From positions 1 to 17,037 of the forward strand of contig JASCIV010000546.1 of NCBI GenBank assembly GCA_030374735.1: a stretch of 17,037 nt of DNA, in the 5' to 3' direction. The notes below the pieces were generated by a model, which ran no database searches, had not been told where the DNA came from, and worked only from the letters and a program-made list of their open reading frames with translations. A program made the position numbers and the translations under genes. This stretch comes from Gracilaria caudata (Eukaryota; Rhodophyta; Florideophyceae; Gracilariales; Gracilariaceae). Below are positions 1 through 7,991 of the stretch, piece by piece. Every line of letters begins with the position of its first letter. Position 1 is the first letter of the stretch.

Positions 1-1195
1 CTAACATACGTTTCCTCACAGCAACGTCCTTAATATTTTGTCGTACATCACCCACATTGTCTGTCGACGAAGTCTCCACATACAACACACGTTGCACGTC
101 CTCTGTTAGGTTGGGATACTTTAGGGTAATCTGCGTGCTTGCCTCTAGCATGAGAGCCAGATGTTCTGGAGTGGAAAATCGGAAAACAACCACGCTCATT
201 GACAGGCCCCAGAAAAGAATCTGTTCAAGGTTAATGTGATCCCAATGAGAGTAGTCCTTCAGTTTTACTTCTACACATCGAACAGCTCTTCCTGAAACAA
301 AAGTTCGTATCTTAGACGAGAAACCGTGATACTCCGCTGCATCGCTGGTGATCCAGTTATCGAAGGACAGAATAAGCACTCGGAAACACGACACTGAATC
401 CTTAACAGTGGTCCTCAGCACATCTGTAAGCTGTTTGTACTCATTTGACCAGAATACACGAGGAAAGCTTTGTACTTGAACGTTAGAATCCATTTGGGTG
501 TTGTTGACAAACTTATGCATGCATCTGCCACTGTCACCGAAAAGTACACCGTTAAGCTTGAGCGTACCCAAACATGAAGTACTCCAATTTAAAGCCAAGG
601 TATTGAGTATGTTCAATCGTAATGAAATTCGATACCTCATGAGCTCGAGAGCTTTGAACTCAGTAGTGCTTCCACATACCATGTTCAATGTAATCGTTGG
701 CTTCTCAAGTCGGGACACTTCTTGACCGCATACCCACTGAGTCAAATCATTGAAAAGGCCTTTGAGAAGCGAAATGTTGCCATCTACAGTTTTGCCTGCT
801 CCCAGCACCACTTCAAAGTCGCGTGCCTCGAAAGCCCTTCCTCGATTAAGGGCCTTCTTTGTTGCGTGAACTTTGAGCTGAAATCCTAAAGCGAGACCGT
901 TGAGCAATGATGCCACGAGTTCCGTAGCAAAGTCGATTAGCGTGGGATCAAAATCCCTCAAATGAAAGTGAGTCTTTTCTCGAACTCTACGAAAACGAAC
1001 TACCTCGTCTGGTACTTTGTCCGTGAATTGTCTGATGACCCTCTCCAGAGCCAAAACTTGGTGTTGTAAACCTACGACAGTGCTTTGTAGGTTTTTGACT
1101 TCATCGATGAGAGCTGTAGTGTCATTTTTGTTGAAAACTCGATCGAGAACCACGCCGACAAGCGCTTCCAACAAGAAAATGCCAACCTCAGCCAT
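1..1195 (-). CDS. Hypothetical protein, N-terminal 398 residues, runs off left edge
   Basis: On the minus strand a frame is open from the ATG at 1195-1193 to the first base, giving 398 codons without a stop; the C-terminus lies outside the window. I do not recognise the family. The first 20 residues (MAEVGIFLLEALVGVVLDRV) are hydrophobic and helical. Residues about 26-56 carry leucine/valine heptads that suggest a coiled coil or helical bundle. The rest is mixed and globular, with no evident transmembrane segment or catalytic motif. The frame stays open upstream of this ATG to a TGA near 1365, so an upstream exon is possible. Inference only: the N-terminus recalls helical-bundle domains of immune-type STAND or NLR proteins. 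The coding call is firm because almost 1.2 kb is open in one frame with ordinary protein composition. Confidence 0.72.
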   Translation of the reverse strand, partial: MAEVGIFLLEALVGVVLDRVFNKNDTTALIDEVKNLQSTVVGLQHQVLALERVIRQFTDKVPDEVVRFRRVREKTHFHLRDFDPTLIDFATELVASLLNGLALGFQLKVHATKKALNRGRAFEARDFEVVLGAGKTVDGNISLLKGLFNDLTQWVCGQEVSRLEKPTITLNMVCGSTTEFKALELMRYRISLRLNILNTLALNWSTSCLGTLKLNGVLFGDSGRCMHKFVNNTQMDSNVQVQSFPRVFWSNEYKQLTDVLRTTVKDSVSCFRVLILSFDNWITSDAAEYHGFSSKIRTFVSGRAVRCVEVKLKDYSHWDHINLEQILFWGLSMSVVVFRFSTPEHLALMLEASTQITLKYPNLTEDVQRVLYVETSSTDNVGDVRQNIKDVAVRKRML

Positions 1196-1659
1196 GAGGT
1201 GGAATGGAGGCGGTAATATGGTCGGTCGGTTCGAATTTGGGCTGGTAAATCCAATCCACACCAGATGAGGGAGATGCAGAACTTGGACGGTACATGTTGT
1301 TGGCCTTTTCTTGTTGTTAATGGAAGGAGAGCGCGCGCGACCTTGGTCAGAGGCGGCAATTCATACTGGCTAGGGCGACAATTCGTGAGAGAATATTCAA
1401 CAGCACAGCGAACCACCCCGTCATCCATATACACGTGCATGGCGAGGTGATGGAGTTCCTCAGGACAGGACAATGTTGTTTCTTGGGCTTGAGCTTGGAC
1501 ATAGTACAAAAACGAGCTTGTTACTCGGCACTCTTCACTTTTCAAATAAACAGCCGATGAATTAGGTAGTATGAGAGATACCACCGGGAACGGTAATGCT
1601 GTTTGGCGCCCCGCCGGGCAGGTCAACCGGGTGATCCGAGTCTTAAGTGATGCGTGCAT
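1072..1659 (-). CDS. Doubtful 195-aa ORF overlapping the start of the left gene
   Basis: An ATG at 1659-1657 opens a 195-codon frame that begins MHASLKTRITRLTCPAG. It ends at 1072, overlapping the first 124 bases of the left hypothetical gene in another frame. The part upstream of 1195 has protein-like composition, while the overlapping tail is rich in S, W and R, as shadow frames are. It could be an upstream exon of the left gene, joined by an intron I cannot place with confidence (a possible acceptor AG lies near 1240), or a chance frame. No domain is recognised. Confidence 0.22.
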   Translation of the reverse strand: MHASLKTRITRLTCPAGRQTALPFPVVSLILPNSSAVYLKSEECRVTSSFLYYVQAQAQETTLSCPEELHHLAMHVYMDDGVVRCAVEYSLTNCRPSQYELPPLTKVARALLPLTTRKGQQHVPSKFCISLIWCGLDLPAQIRTDRPYYRLHSTSWLRLAFSCWKRLSAWFSIEFSTKMTLQLSSMKSKTYKALS

Positions 1660-2016
1660 GGCGATAACCACGGCCACATGGCTGCCAGGTTGGCGGCCTT
1701 GAAACTGCGAGATTGGGACGGGCTGAGGATCGTACCTGTGACACGAAGTCTGTCCTGCCCCTCTGCTCGCCGCGAATCACGAATCATCATGATGAAAGCC
1801 GCTTCTCCGCGAGAGCAGGAGAACCATGCTCGCCTGTATGATTCTTCGTGAAATTTCGTGAATCAATCTGCGCTGAGTGTGAGCTCACTCTACAACGGTA
1901 CTGTATGTTTTCATGATCCACCCAGTGCGACAAGAAGAATTGTTGTCCACGTTCATCAGTTGTCCAGCCAGAGACTAGAGAGAGTAGCGATCTCGCGCTC
2001 TACAAGGGCCCCCAGA

Positions 2017-2029
2017 GTGACGGCGTCAC
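2017..2029. promoter_or_regulatory. Spaced palindrome GTGACG-G-CGTCAC, CRE/bZIP-like
   Basis: The 6-base arms GTGACG and CGTCAC are perfect inverted repeats around one G. The half sites match the TGACG core bound by bZIP factors. The site lies about 150 bases upstream of the TATA box of the 2237 gene. A binding function is inferred. Confidence 0.3.
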
Positions 2030-2054
2030 ACACAAGAGGAACACACAAGAGGAA
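2029..2054 (+). repeat. 13-bp tandem direct repeat (CACACAAGAGGAA x2)
   Basis: Two perfect adjacent copies occupy 2029-2041 and 2042-2054, followed by a partial third start (CACAC). Confidence 0.85.
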
Positions 2055-2087
2055 CACACGTTCGTGAAGTCCTTTCCAACTGGTCCT

Positions 2088-2113
2088 CCGACGTCCACCG
2101 CCGACGTCCACCG
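2088..2113 (+). repeat. 13-bp tandem direct repeat (CCGACGTCCACCG x2)
   Basis: Two perfect adjacent copies occupy 2088-2100 and 2101-2113. Each contains GACGTC, an ACGT-core bZIP-type motif, so the duplication doubles a possible binding site in the promoter of the 2237 gene. Confidence 0.85.
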
Positions 2114-2180
2114 TTGAGGAGGCAACCTCTTGTGAGGGGCTTTGTGCCCACTGTCCCGCCTTACCCGCCAACGCGCCTCT

Positions 2181-2187
2181 TTATATC
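2181..2187 (+). promoter_or_regulatory. TATA box of the 2237 gene
   Basis: TTATATC lies about 50 bases upstream of the ATG at 2237. Transcription would start around 2210, leaving a leader of roughly 25 bases. Confidence 0.5.
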
Positions 2188-2236
2188 CTGTGATATCTCT
2201 CCCTGCGGCGCTCACTAACAGCCGAGCTCAATCCAA

Positions 2237-4429
2237 ATGGATCCTGTTAGTATTGCAGCTACCTTGCCCACATTTTTCGACCCGCTCCAGCAACTTGTGG
2301 TGCACGGAGTAGAATTTTCGAAAGAAGTGCGTCTCGATAAACGTTGGGCCTCAATCCGCCAAGCGGCTCATGTGCTCTCCGGAGAGTTTGCGCTACCTGG
2401 TTGGAATGTTCGCAGCTCTATCACATACGGACCTTACATCTGTGATATACGAGCATCCGACTTTGACCAAGAAACTTTGTGCGTTCTTCTATCCGCCTCT
2501 AAGTTCAATGAAATTCAACATGGAGGCAGCGCATGGTTTCCCCTTGTCTCACCTATGCACCATGCCCAAACGGCGCCTTTGCGAGACATGGACGATGAGA
2601 CTAGTGAGCGCTGCGACATGTTGCAGTGGATGCGTACAATTCTACGAGCACCAAGAACTTTTTGGTCTCGAGGACGATGTATTGATACGAAACCTATTGT
2701 GCAAAAGCTTCTTGCATATTTGCATGGTAATCTCGAGTCGAAGAAGGAGGTTTACCTTGGCACCGATGCTCAAGTTTCCGCTCTGTTACCAATCGCTGTT
2801 GTATCCCGAACAGCTTATTGGAATGACTTTCTTGACGACTATATCACAATCGCTTCGTCCGACGAACCAGAACCCATGGTTAGTTTCCTGAGGAACATAC
2901 CGTCATCGCTCAAGAACTGTCCTACTTCTACTTCAGACCTTATCAAAAGACCTATTGTGAACAACGAAGAAGACCTTTGCGCGCTTCTTATTACGTTAAT
3001 AGTAGTTTACGAGAACATCATGACAAAACGAGAAATTTACAGATACACAGGCGAGAATGTTTGCTTCGATAAAGGGCCCGCCCGCTCCTTCGTTCATTGG
3101 TGGAGTGACTACGCTTGGAGACGATTCGATACTTATCACGGCCGCGAGTATGGGCTTCTTCCGGAGCCCAAATTGTTGGATTATTTCCGAGATTGGAAGG
3201 GTACTTTGCAAATCACAAAATACCTTTCCGTGAAGAGAGGAAAGCTGGCGCATTCAATATTTTCGCAGCGACATTGTTTGCAGAACTCCATCAACGCAAT
3301 GGATGTGAAATTTCGCGATCGTGTGAAGATCATGAGAAATACATCGGAGGGTAGGCGCAGATTTGTTGACTTGCAGAAGTCTACGTTGTACGACTGGTGT
3401 ATGTCGTTGAAAGTAACGGAGGACTTCATCACAGTGCCACTACGAATAGATCGTGCCAAATATGATTCAAAGATGATGGAAATTGCGCGCCGGGGCCTAG
3501 GTGACGACTTTACGACTGCCCGCTCCGTTCGTGCTGATATTGTACCTGCAATTCTCTCTAGTAAACCATGGGTAAAGGATGGTGTAATGAGCAAGATCCA
3601 GGGTCGACATCCAGTCAAGTTGTTGTGTGGAGGTGATGTGATCAAAACAGAACCGATCTCAAAGACGCTGTTCATTTATCAGGTGTCGAGTACATGGACG
3701 AAAAACGAGTATCCGAGATCACGTCAACCGCTGCAAATGTGGGTGGACGGGTATCGCACGCGAGCGCTGGCACTGTTAGTGTTTGAGTTAGCGATATGTG
3801 GTATTACCACCAAACAAGGGTACGAAGAGCTGATTGATGAATTCGAGCAAGGCATTGACTTGCGCGGACTTTATCGCGAAGGTCGACTACAGCGCATTCT
3901 GAATAACGTCCCGATTGATCGAAAATGGTCCGATGTGCGCGCCACCGTAAACAGCTTTAATTTGTCGATTGCCATGGAGGCATCTGTGACACGGGAGCTT
4001 ATTGATCTGTGCATGCGCAGTGGGCATTCTCAGGTTTTTACGGCGGACGAGTACAGCGTGCGAGGTGGATACTTGAAGCTGTATGGGGTGGCACCAGGGG
4101 AAGGTATAATGAAATTTGACAGTATGGTGAACCTGGCGGGTTTGCGTTACAACGATGATGAAAAAACGCCGTTTTTCATCGGGCCATCGGGCAAGTGGTA
4201 CGTGTCGTTTTATGATGTCGGGGGAGCTTCTCATGCACATTTGCATGGTAAGATTGAGTGGAGATATCCGTACTCGCATATGACTGCCGTTACATCGAGC
4301 ATGTGGATGGCAACTAACAAAGAAATAACTTTAAGTTATCCAGTTGAAGAGAACGCTGCGTTCTCGAAACCTTGCATTCACTTCGCCGTTGAAAAGGCGC
4401 GCAGTCGACGTGGCCTCGCCTTACAGTAA
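2237..4429 (+). CDS. Hypothetical protein, 730 aa, unrecognised family
   Basis: A single 730-codon frame starts at an ATG with A at -1 and -2 and G at +4, preceded by a TATA box. I do not recognise the family. The N-terminus (MDPVSIAATLPTFFDPLQQL) is a hydrophobic amphipathic helix, loosely like the N-termini of HeLo or STAND-type helical bundles. The middle is rich in W, R and aromatic residues and looks globular and helical. The last 80 residues look beta-rich and contain HAHLH at about residues 666-670, which could be metal-binding or chance. There is no signal peptide, clear transmembrane segment or nucleotide-binding loop. It is divergent from the left-edge gene and in tandem with the WD40 gene, 198 bases downstream. 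Length and composition make it a real gene; its function is unknown. Confidence 0.82.
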   Translation: MDPVSIAATLPTFFDPLQQLVVHGVEFSKEVRLDKRWASIRQAAHVLSGEFALPGWNVRSSITYGPYICDIRASDFDQETLCVLLSASKFNEIQHGGSAWFPLVSPMHHAQTAPLRDMDDETSERCDMLQWMRTILRAPRTFWSRGRCIDTKPIVQKLLAYLHGNLESKKEVYLGTDAQVSALLPIAVVSRTAYWNDFLDDYITIASSDEPEPMVSFLRNIPSSLKNCPTSTSDLIKRPIVNNEEDLCALLITLIVVYENIMTKREIYRYTGENVCFDKGPARSFVHWWSDYAWRRFDTYHGREYGLLPEPKLLDYFRDWKGTLQITKYLSVKRGKLAHSIFSQRHCLQNSINAMDVKFRDRVKIMRNTSEGRRRFVDLQKSTLYDWCMSLKVTEDFITVPLRIDRAKYDSKMMEIARRGLGDDFTTARSVRADIVPAILSSKPWVKDGVMSKIQGRHPVKLLCGGDVIKTEPISKTLFIYQVSSTWTKNEYPRSRQPLQMWVDGYRTRALALLVFELAICGITTKQGYEELIDEFEQGIDLRGLYREGRLQRILNNVPIDRKWSDVRATVNSFNLSIAMEASVTRELIDLCMRSGHSQVFTADEYSVRGGYLKLYGVAPGEGIMKFDSMVNLAGLRYNDDEKTPFFIGPSGKWYVSFYDVGGASHAHLHGKIEWRYPYSHMTAVTSSMWMATNKEITLSYPVEENAAFSKPCIHFAVEKARSRRGLALQ

Positions 4430-4627
4430 CCTGCAGGCTGACACCGGTTCAATTTTCGATTGCGCCCAATCATGTTGCACCTTGCGAGCCAGGCTGAGCA
4501 ATAATGCTCAAGTTACAATCCAAGCACCTGTGACCACTTCTTACACATTGCCATCACCAACCGCACCCCCCCATCTCAAAGCCCTTGCCAATTGCCCCTC
4601 CCCCCCCCCCGCCGCTGCTCCTTGCCG

Positions 4628-6376
4628 ATGGATCGTCGCTTCAGTGACCGTTCCTTACGTGCCGCAGTTCTCGACCACTCCGTCTTCGACCCTGAGGACC
4701 CCAACATCAAGTTAGACATCGTCCAGGCCATCATTCAGTACCTCCACGACGAGGGCTACCACGACGCCTCCACCGCCGTCCAAGATGAGACTAACGTCAA
4801 GATCAAAAACGCTGCATCGAAACGCGCGCAGCTGCGCCGGATGAAGAGCGCCATTCTCGAGGGCGATTGGCAGGAGGTTGAGCACCTTCTTTCGCGCACC
4901 ACCTTCAAGAGCATGAAGGCCTTCAAATTCGCGGTGCACAAGCAGCAATTCCTCGAGCTCATCGATGATCAGCAGAGTCAGAAAGCGTTCTCCATTCTTC
5001 AGCGTCGCCTCAAAGAGCTTGAAGCGTACGCACGCACTCCGGACGAGTTTCGAGACATGTGCTATCTGCTCACGTGCAAATCGGTCACAGATGCGCCGTC
5101 GTTTCGCGATTGGGATGGGATTGCATCCAGCCGTGCTGCGCTCGTCGAGCAGTATTCCCGCCTCCTCGATTTTGACATTTTTCATCGAGATGGCTATCTT
5201 CCCAACACACGCTCAGTCAATGGTGAGACTTTGATAGAAGCCAGCGACATTCCGCCTGCCAGACTTGTTCATCTGCTTCAACAAGCGCTAGCATTTCAGA
5301 TTGGCTCATCCCGACACGCTCCAAAGGTCCCACCGCGAATTGGCACATTGTTGGAGGACTACGAAAGCGTGGTAGTTCCCAACAAGTTGCAGCGCGCTTT
5401 CATCGGGCACACGGGAAACGTCAAATGCGTTACGTTTGTCGGGGAGGAGGGGGACACGATCGCAAGCGGCTCCAGCGACAACTCAGTGCGCATTTGGAAT
5501 ACAAGTACTGGTGCCCAGAAGCATATTCTATGCGGGCATACATCGCGAATTTGGGACGTGAGCGCAACCGCTAATGGAAAACTGCTGGCCAGTGCCAGTG
5601 GCGATGGTACCATTCGCGTCTGGGACACGGGCACCCTTTTGGAAGTGCATGACGCTCAGGAATGGCCCGTGAAAAGGTATGACCAAATGGATGGCAAATC
5701 GTACATTAACGGAGATATGGGAGCAGATGCGGCCGTGTGTCGCGCTGTGTTACACGGTCACGACAGTGATGTATATGCTGTGAGAATGCAGGCTCGGGGA
5801 AACGCGTTTGCTAGCGGTGGTTACGATAGATTGGTGCGCTTTTACGATACAGAAACAGAGACGTTGCTAAAAAGCTTTGGAGGACATAAGAGCTCAATAA
5901 GCAGCGTGGGTTTCAACGCCAGGGGAAATTTGATTGTAACCGGAAGCAAAGATTCGAGCATCAAGTTTTGGGACGTGGTGAGCGGTCTGTGCGTGCGAAC
6001 GTTGAGTGCGCACTTGGGCGAGGTAACATCTGTGGAAATCAATGAATCAGGGTCTTTGATGGTTTCAAGTTCAAAAGACAATTCGAATCGATTATGGGAC
6101 ATCCGGATGACAAAGGTGTTGAAGCGATTCAAGGGGCACCAGAATACCAGCAAAAACTTCGTGCGAAGCGCATTTGGACCTCGTGAACGTGTTGTAATCG
6201 GCGGCAGTGAAGACGGGCACGTGTACATTTGGGATGTAGAGAGCAGCGAAGTGTTACAAAAGCTGGGTGCGGCAGGAGGCACTGTATACGACGTCAAGTG
6301 GAATGCGAGACAGAGCGTGTTAGCAAGCTGCGCCCAAGACGGGATTGTGAGCCTGTGGTGCTTCGACGAGGCGTAG
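4628..6376 (+). CDS. LisH/CTLH domain WD40-repeat protein (WDR47/WDR26-like)
   Basis: This 582-residue protein starts at the ATG at 4628 (MDRRFSDRSL); the frame is open upstream but only through a C-rich leader without ATG. In order it has a LisH motif (about 29-55, LDIVQAIIQYLHDEGYHDAS), a CTLH-like helical region (about 67-135) and a spacer with FRDWD (159-163) as seen in WDR47. Seven WD40 repeats follow (about 260-578), ending in WD-type dipeptides such as RIWN, RVWD, KFWD, RLWD and YIWD, enough for one complete propeller. LisH and CTLH mediate dimerisation; relatives serve as scaffolds on microtubules (WDR47) or in the GID/CTLH ubiquitin ligase (WDR26/Gid7). The spacer resembles WDR47, but the exact orthologue is uncertain. 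SMU1 was considered and fits less well. It converges on the F-box gene with a 95-base gap. Confidence 0.88.
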   Translation: MDRRFSDRSLRAAVLDHSVFDPEDPNIKLDIVQAIIQYLHDEGYHDASTAVQDETNVKIKNAASKRAQLRRMKSAILEGDWQEVEHLLSRTTFKSMKAFKFAVHKQQFLELIDDQQSQKAFSILQRRLKELEAYARTPDEFRDMCYLLTCKSVTDAPSFRDWDGIASSRAALVEQYSRLLDFDIFHRDGYLPNTRSVNGETLIEASDIPPARLVHLLQQALAFQIGSSRHAPKVPPRIGTLLEDYESVVVPNKLQRAFIGHTGNVKCVTFVGEEGDTIASGSSDNSVRIWNTSTGAQKHILCGHTSRIWDVSATANGKLLASASGDGTIRVWDTGTLLEVHDAQEWPVKRYDQMDGKSYINGDMGADAAVCRAVLHGHDSDVYAVRMQARGNAFASGGYDRLVRFYDTETETLLKSFGGHKSSISSVGFNARGNLIVTGSKDSSIKFWDVVSGLCVRTLSAHLGEVTSVEINESGSLMVSSSKDNSNRLWDIRMTKVLKRFKGHQNTSKNFVRSAFGPRERVVIGGSEDGHVYIWDVESSEVLQKLGAAGGTVYDVKWNARQSVLASCAQDGIVSLWCFDEA

Positions 6377-6471
6377 CGCTAAGAGTGCAAAACGTAGCAG
6401 AGACATACTTTACAAAGCACATGACAATAGCAAAGTAAGCGAGAGCAGAAACATGTCTGGCTGCTGGAGGG

Positions 6472-7044
6472 TCAAGAAGGGTCATTTGGAGGCGGAGAAG
6501 AAGATGGGCTTGGGGGTAAAGATCGGAAAGGAGGCGAAAGCGACCGAATGGGAGAAGAGGGCGGTGTGGATAGTGGTGGCTGGGTACCTGTCCAGTCGAA
6601 GCGTGCGGCACGAATGTGATGGTCCCATGTGACGTTGGCGGCGGAGCGCTCTGCAGTGTCGGAGACGATGCGGTGGATGTTGCCATGCGCAACTATGCGG
6701 ATAGCGGGCGGAGGGGGAGCGACCTCTGGCGCGGGTCGTTCGCGGTTGACGGAATCGCGCCAGCCGTTAGCGCGGCGAAAGCTGATATAGGCTCTGCGGC
6801 GCTCAGCGCTGCGATAAGCGGCCCACCAGTCAATGGTGCCGTCGGCGGTGATGGTGAACTGTGGAACGCTTTGGCGCTGGGGAAAGTAGCGGAAGTACAG
6901 GAAGCGCCAGAGGTACGGGTCGCCGGTGAGGGCGTGCAGTGGGGAAGACGGCGACAGCGCGGAACGGAGTCGGACGATGTCGACTGGCGTGAGGTGCGCC
7001 AGGATAGTCAGCAACGCGTCGCGGGGGAGCTGCTCCAAGCGCAT
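6472..7044 (-). CDS. Small F-box protein
   Basis: The 190-residue protein starts at the ATG at 7044-7042 (G at -3). Residues 2 to about 45 form an F-box: RLEQLPRDALLTILAHLTP followed by a DIVRLRSA helix and a PYLWRFLYFRYFP motif. F-box proteins bind Skp1 and supply the substrate arm of SCF ubiquitin ligases. No LRR, Kelch or WD repeats follow. There is a WW-containing mid-section (DWWAAYRSAERRRAYISF) and then a disordered proline/serine-rich tail (about 150-190). The substrate cannot be inferred. It is divergent from eIF1 across 436 bases and convergent with the WD40 gene. Confidence 0.8.
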   Translation of the reverse strand: MRLEQLPRDALLTILAHLTPVDIVRLRSALSPSSPLHALTGDPYLWRFLYFRYFPQRQSVPQFTITADGTIDWWAAYRSAERRRAYISFRRANGWRDSVNRERPAPEVAPPPPAIRIVAHGNIHRIVSDTAERSAANVTWDHHIRAARFDWTGTQPPLSTPPSSPIRSLSPPFRSLPPSPSSSPPPNDPS

Positions 7045-7480
7045 GGCACGGTGGTGATGGTGCGACTAGCAGGCGGCGGGGGCGAAGGTGATAGATAGTT
7101 CTTTCTGGAGTCCACTGGACGTTTCCGGTAGCGGCGCATCTTCCACGGGAGATGGCGCGCACGCGCGCGTCACGCGCGCCCCGGACCGGCGCAGAATGTG
7201 AGCGAGACAGCTGGCACGCGTGGCGCCTGTTTCGGCCCGATGCGGTCCGGCTCGCGGCCCGCTGCTCGTTCCACCTCGCGCAAAACGCGCTTAAATAGCG
7301 AGCGCCGCCCAGCGCTGGCCTGCGCGCTTGGCGTTCTCGTCGGTCTCTCCGAACTGCGTCTGTCTCACTGCCGCTCGTCTTCCGGCCTCCACTTTCCTTT
7401 CGCCGCCGCTTTCTCCTTCTCACCTGTCGCTCCGCCGCCTCCCGCCCGCACAACCCTCAACCTCCGCGCCTCGCCGCTTC
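7045..7480. promoter_or_regulatory. Divergent GC-rich promoter region of F-box and eIF1 genes
   Basis: This 436-base spacer between two start codons is very rich in CG dinucleotides. It holds a strictly alternating purine-pyrimidine run at 7155-7170 that continues, after one phase break, to 7179, so it could adopt Z-DNA. It also holds a TATA-like TTAAATA at 7291-7297 and a pyrimidine-rich eIF1 leader without upstream ATG between about 7300 and 7480. Confidence 0.55.
7291..7297 (+). promoter_or_regulatory. TATA-like box of eIF1
   Basis: TTAAATA is the only AT-rich patch in this GC-rich spacer, 184 bases upstream of the eIF1 ATG. It implies a leader of about 150 bases. Confidence 0.4.
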
Positions 7481-7828
7481 ATGAACAACGAAAAAGCTCT
7501 GCTGGGAGGCGTCACAGCGCCATTTGACCCGTTCGCCGACGCCGACGGCGATGATCAGGTTGTCACCAAAGGCATCGTCCACATCCGACTCCAGCAACGC
7601 AACGGACGCAAGTCCCTCACAACCATCCAAGGCCTGGATGACAAGTTAGACCTCGCAAAGCTCACCAAGGCTTTCAAGAAGGTGTTTTGTTGCAACGGTT
7701 GCGTCGTTGACAACGCTGAGCTTGGCAAGGTTATCCAGCTGCAGGGAGACCAACGTGAGAAGGTCAAGGGCTTCCTTTCTGATGAGAAGATTGCTAGCAA
7801 GTCCATGATCAAGGTTCATGGTATCTAA
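7481..7828 (+). CDS. SUI1: Translation initiation factor eIF1 (SUI1)
   Basis: This 115-residue protein has the usual eIF1 length and a near-complete match to the family. It has the FDPFADA segment (15-21), the HIRLQQRNGRKSLTTIQG strand-loop with the NGRK loop (41-44), a CCNG turn (70-73), IQLQGDQR (85-92) and a terminal KVHGI. eIF1 binds the 40S subunit near the P site, keeps the scanning complex open and enforces stringent AUG choice. The start is the first ATG in the frame; the upstream frame has only non-ATG codons. Its context is poor, with T at -3 and A at +4. A weak context is a known conserved feature of eIF1 genes, because excess eIF1 then reduces its own translation. It converges on the HisRS gene. 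Confidence 0.96.
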   Translation: MNNEKALLGGVTAPFDPFADADGDDQVVTKGIVHIRLQQRNGRKSLTTIQGLDDKLDLAKLTKAFKKVFCCNGCVVDNAELGKVIQLQGDQREKVKGFLSDEKIASKSMIKVHGI

Positions 7829-7991
7829 TCTCTGGTCGCTCTCCTCGTCTTGTCTGTCACTTTCTCGTCCTCTGTGACCCCGTATTCTCCTCTCGTCAGA
7901 CTGCGTTCTTGCTTATCTGTGTGTCTGTGTGGGAGACTCAAGCTCATCCTCGCTTTTCAACTCCCAGGATTATAGTTCGTAACATAATAAG

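Larger units (their letters stand above)
1196..2236. other. Divergent intergenic region between two unrecognised genes
   Basis: About 1 kb separates the start codons of the two left-hand genes. Apart from the doubtful ORF at 1072-1659 I see no gene. It holds a 12-bp palindrome at 1784-1795 (TCATCATGATGA), three copies of TTCGTGAA (1845-1852, 1855-1862, 2061-2068), a spaced palindrome at 2017-2029, two 13-bp tandem duplications and a TATA box, which suggests the promoter of the rightward gene. Confidence 0.6.

Noticed and set aside
1784..1795. 12-bp palindrome TCATCATGATGA
   Set aside because: Low-complexity trinucleotide composition; likely chance without further support.
4565..4611. C homopolymers in the WD40 gene leader
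   Set aside because: Simple slippage-prone tracts in an untranslated leader; may also hide sequencing length errors but do not affect the coding frame from 4628.
4628..6376. SMU1 as the identity of the WD40 gene
   Set aside because: The domain order is shared, but the N-terminal region and repeat sequences resemble WDR47/WDR26-type proteins more than SMU1.
6830..7453. 207-codon minus frame across the F-box start and the eIF1 leader
   Set aside because: Arginine-rich shadow of the F-box gene in another frame that extends into CG-rich promoter DNA.
7328..7480. Extended N-terminus of eIF1
   Set aside because: The upstream frame has no ATG, is S/P/L-rich leader sequence, and eIF1 is normally about 110-115 residues.
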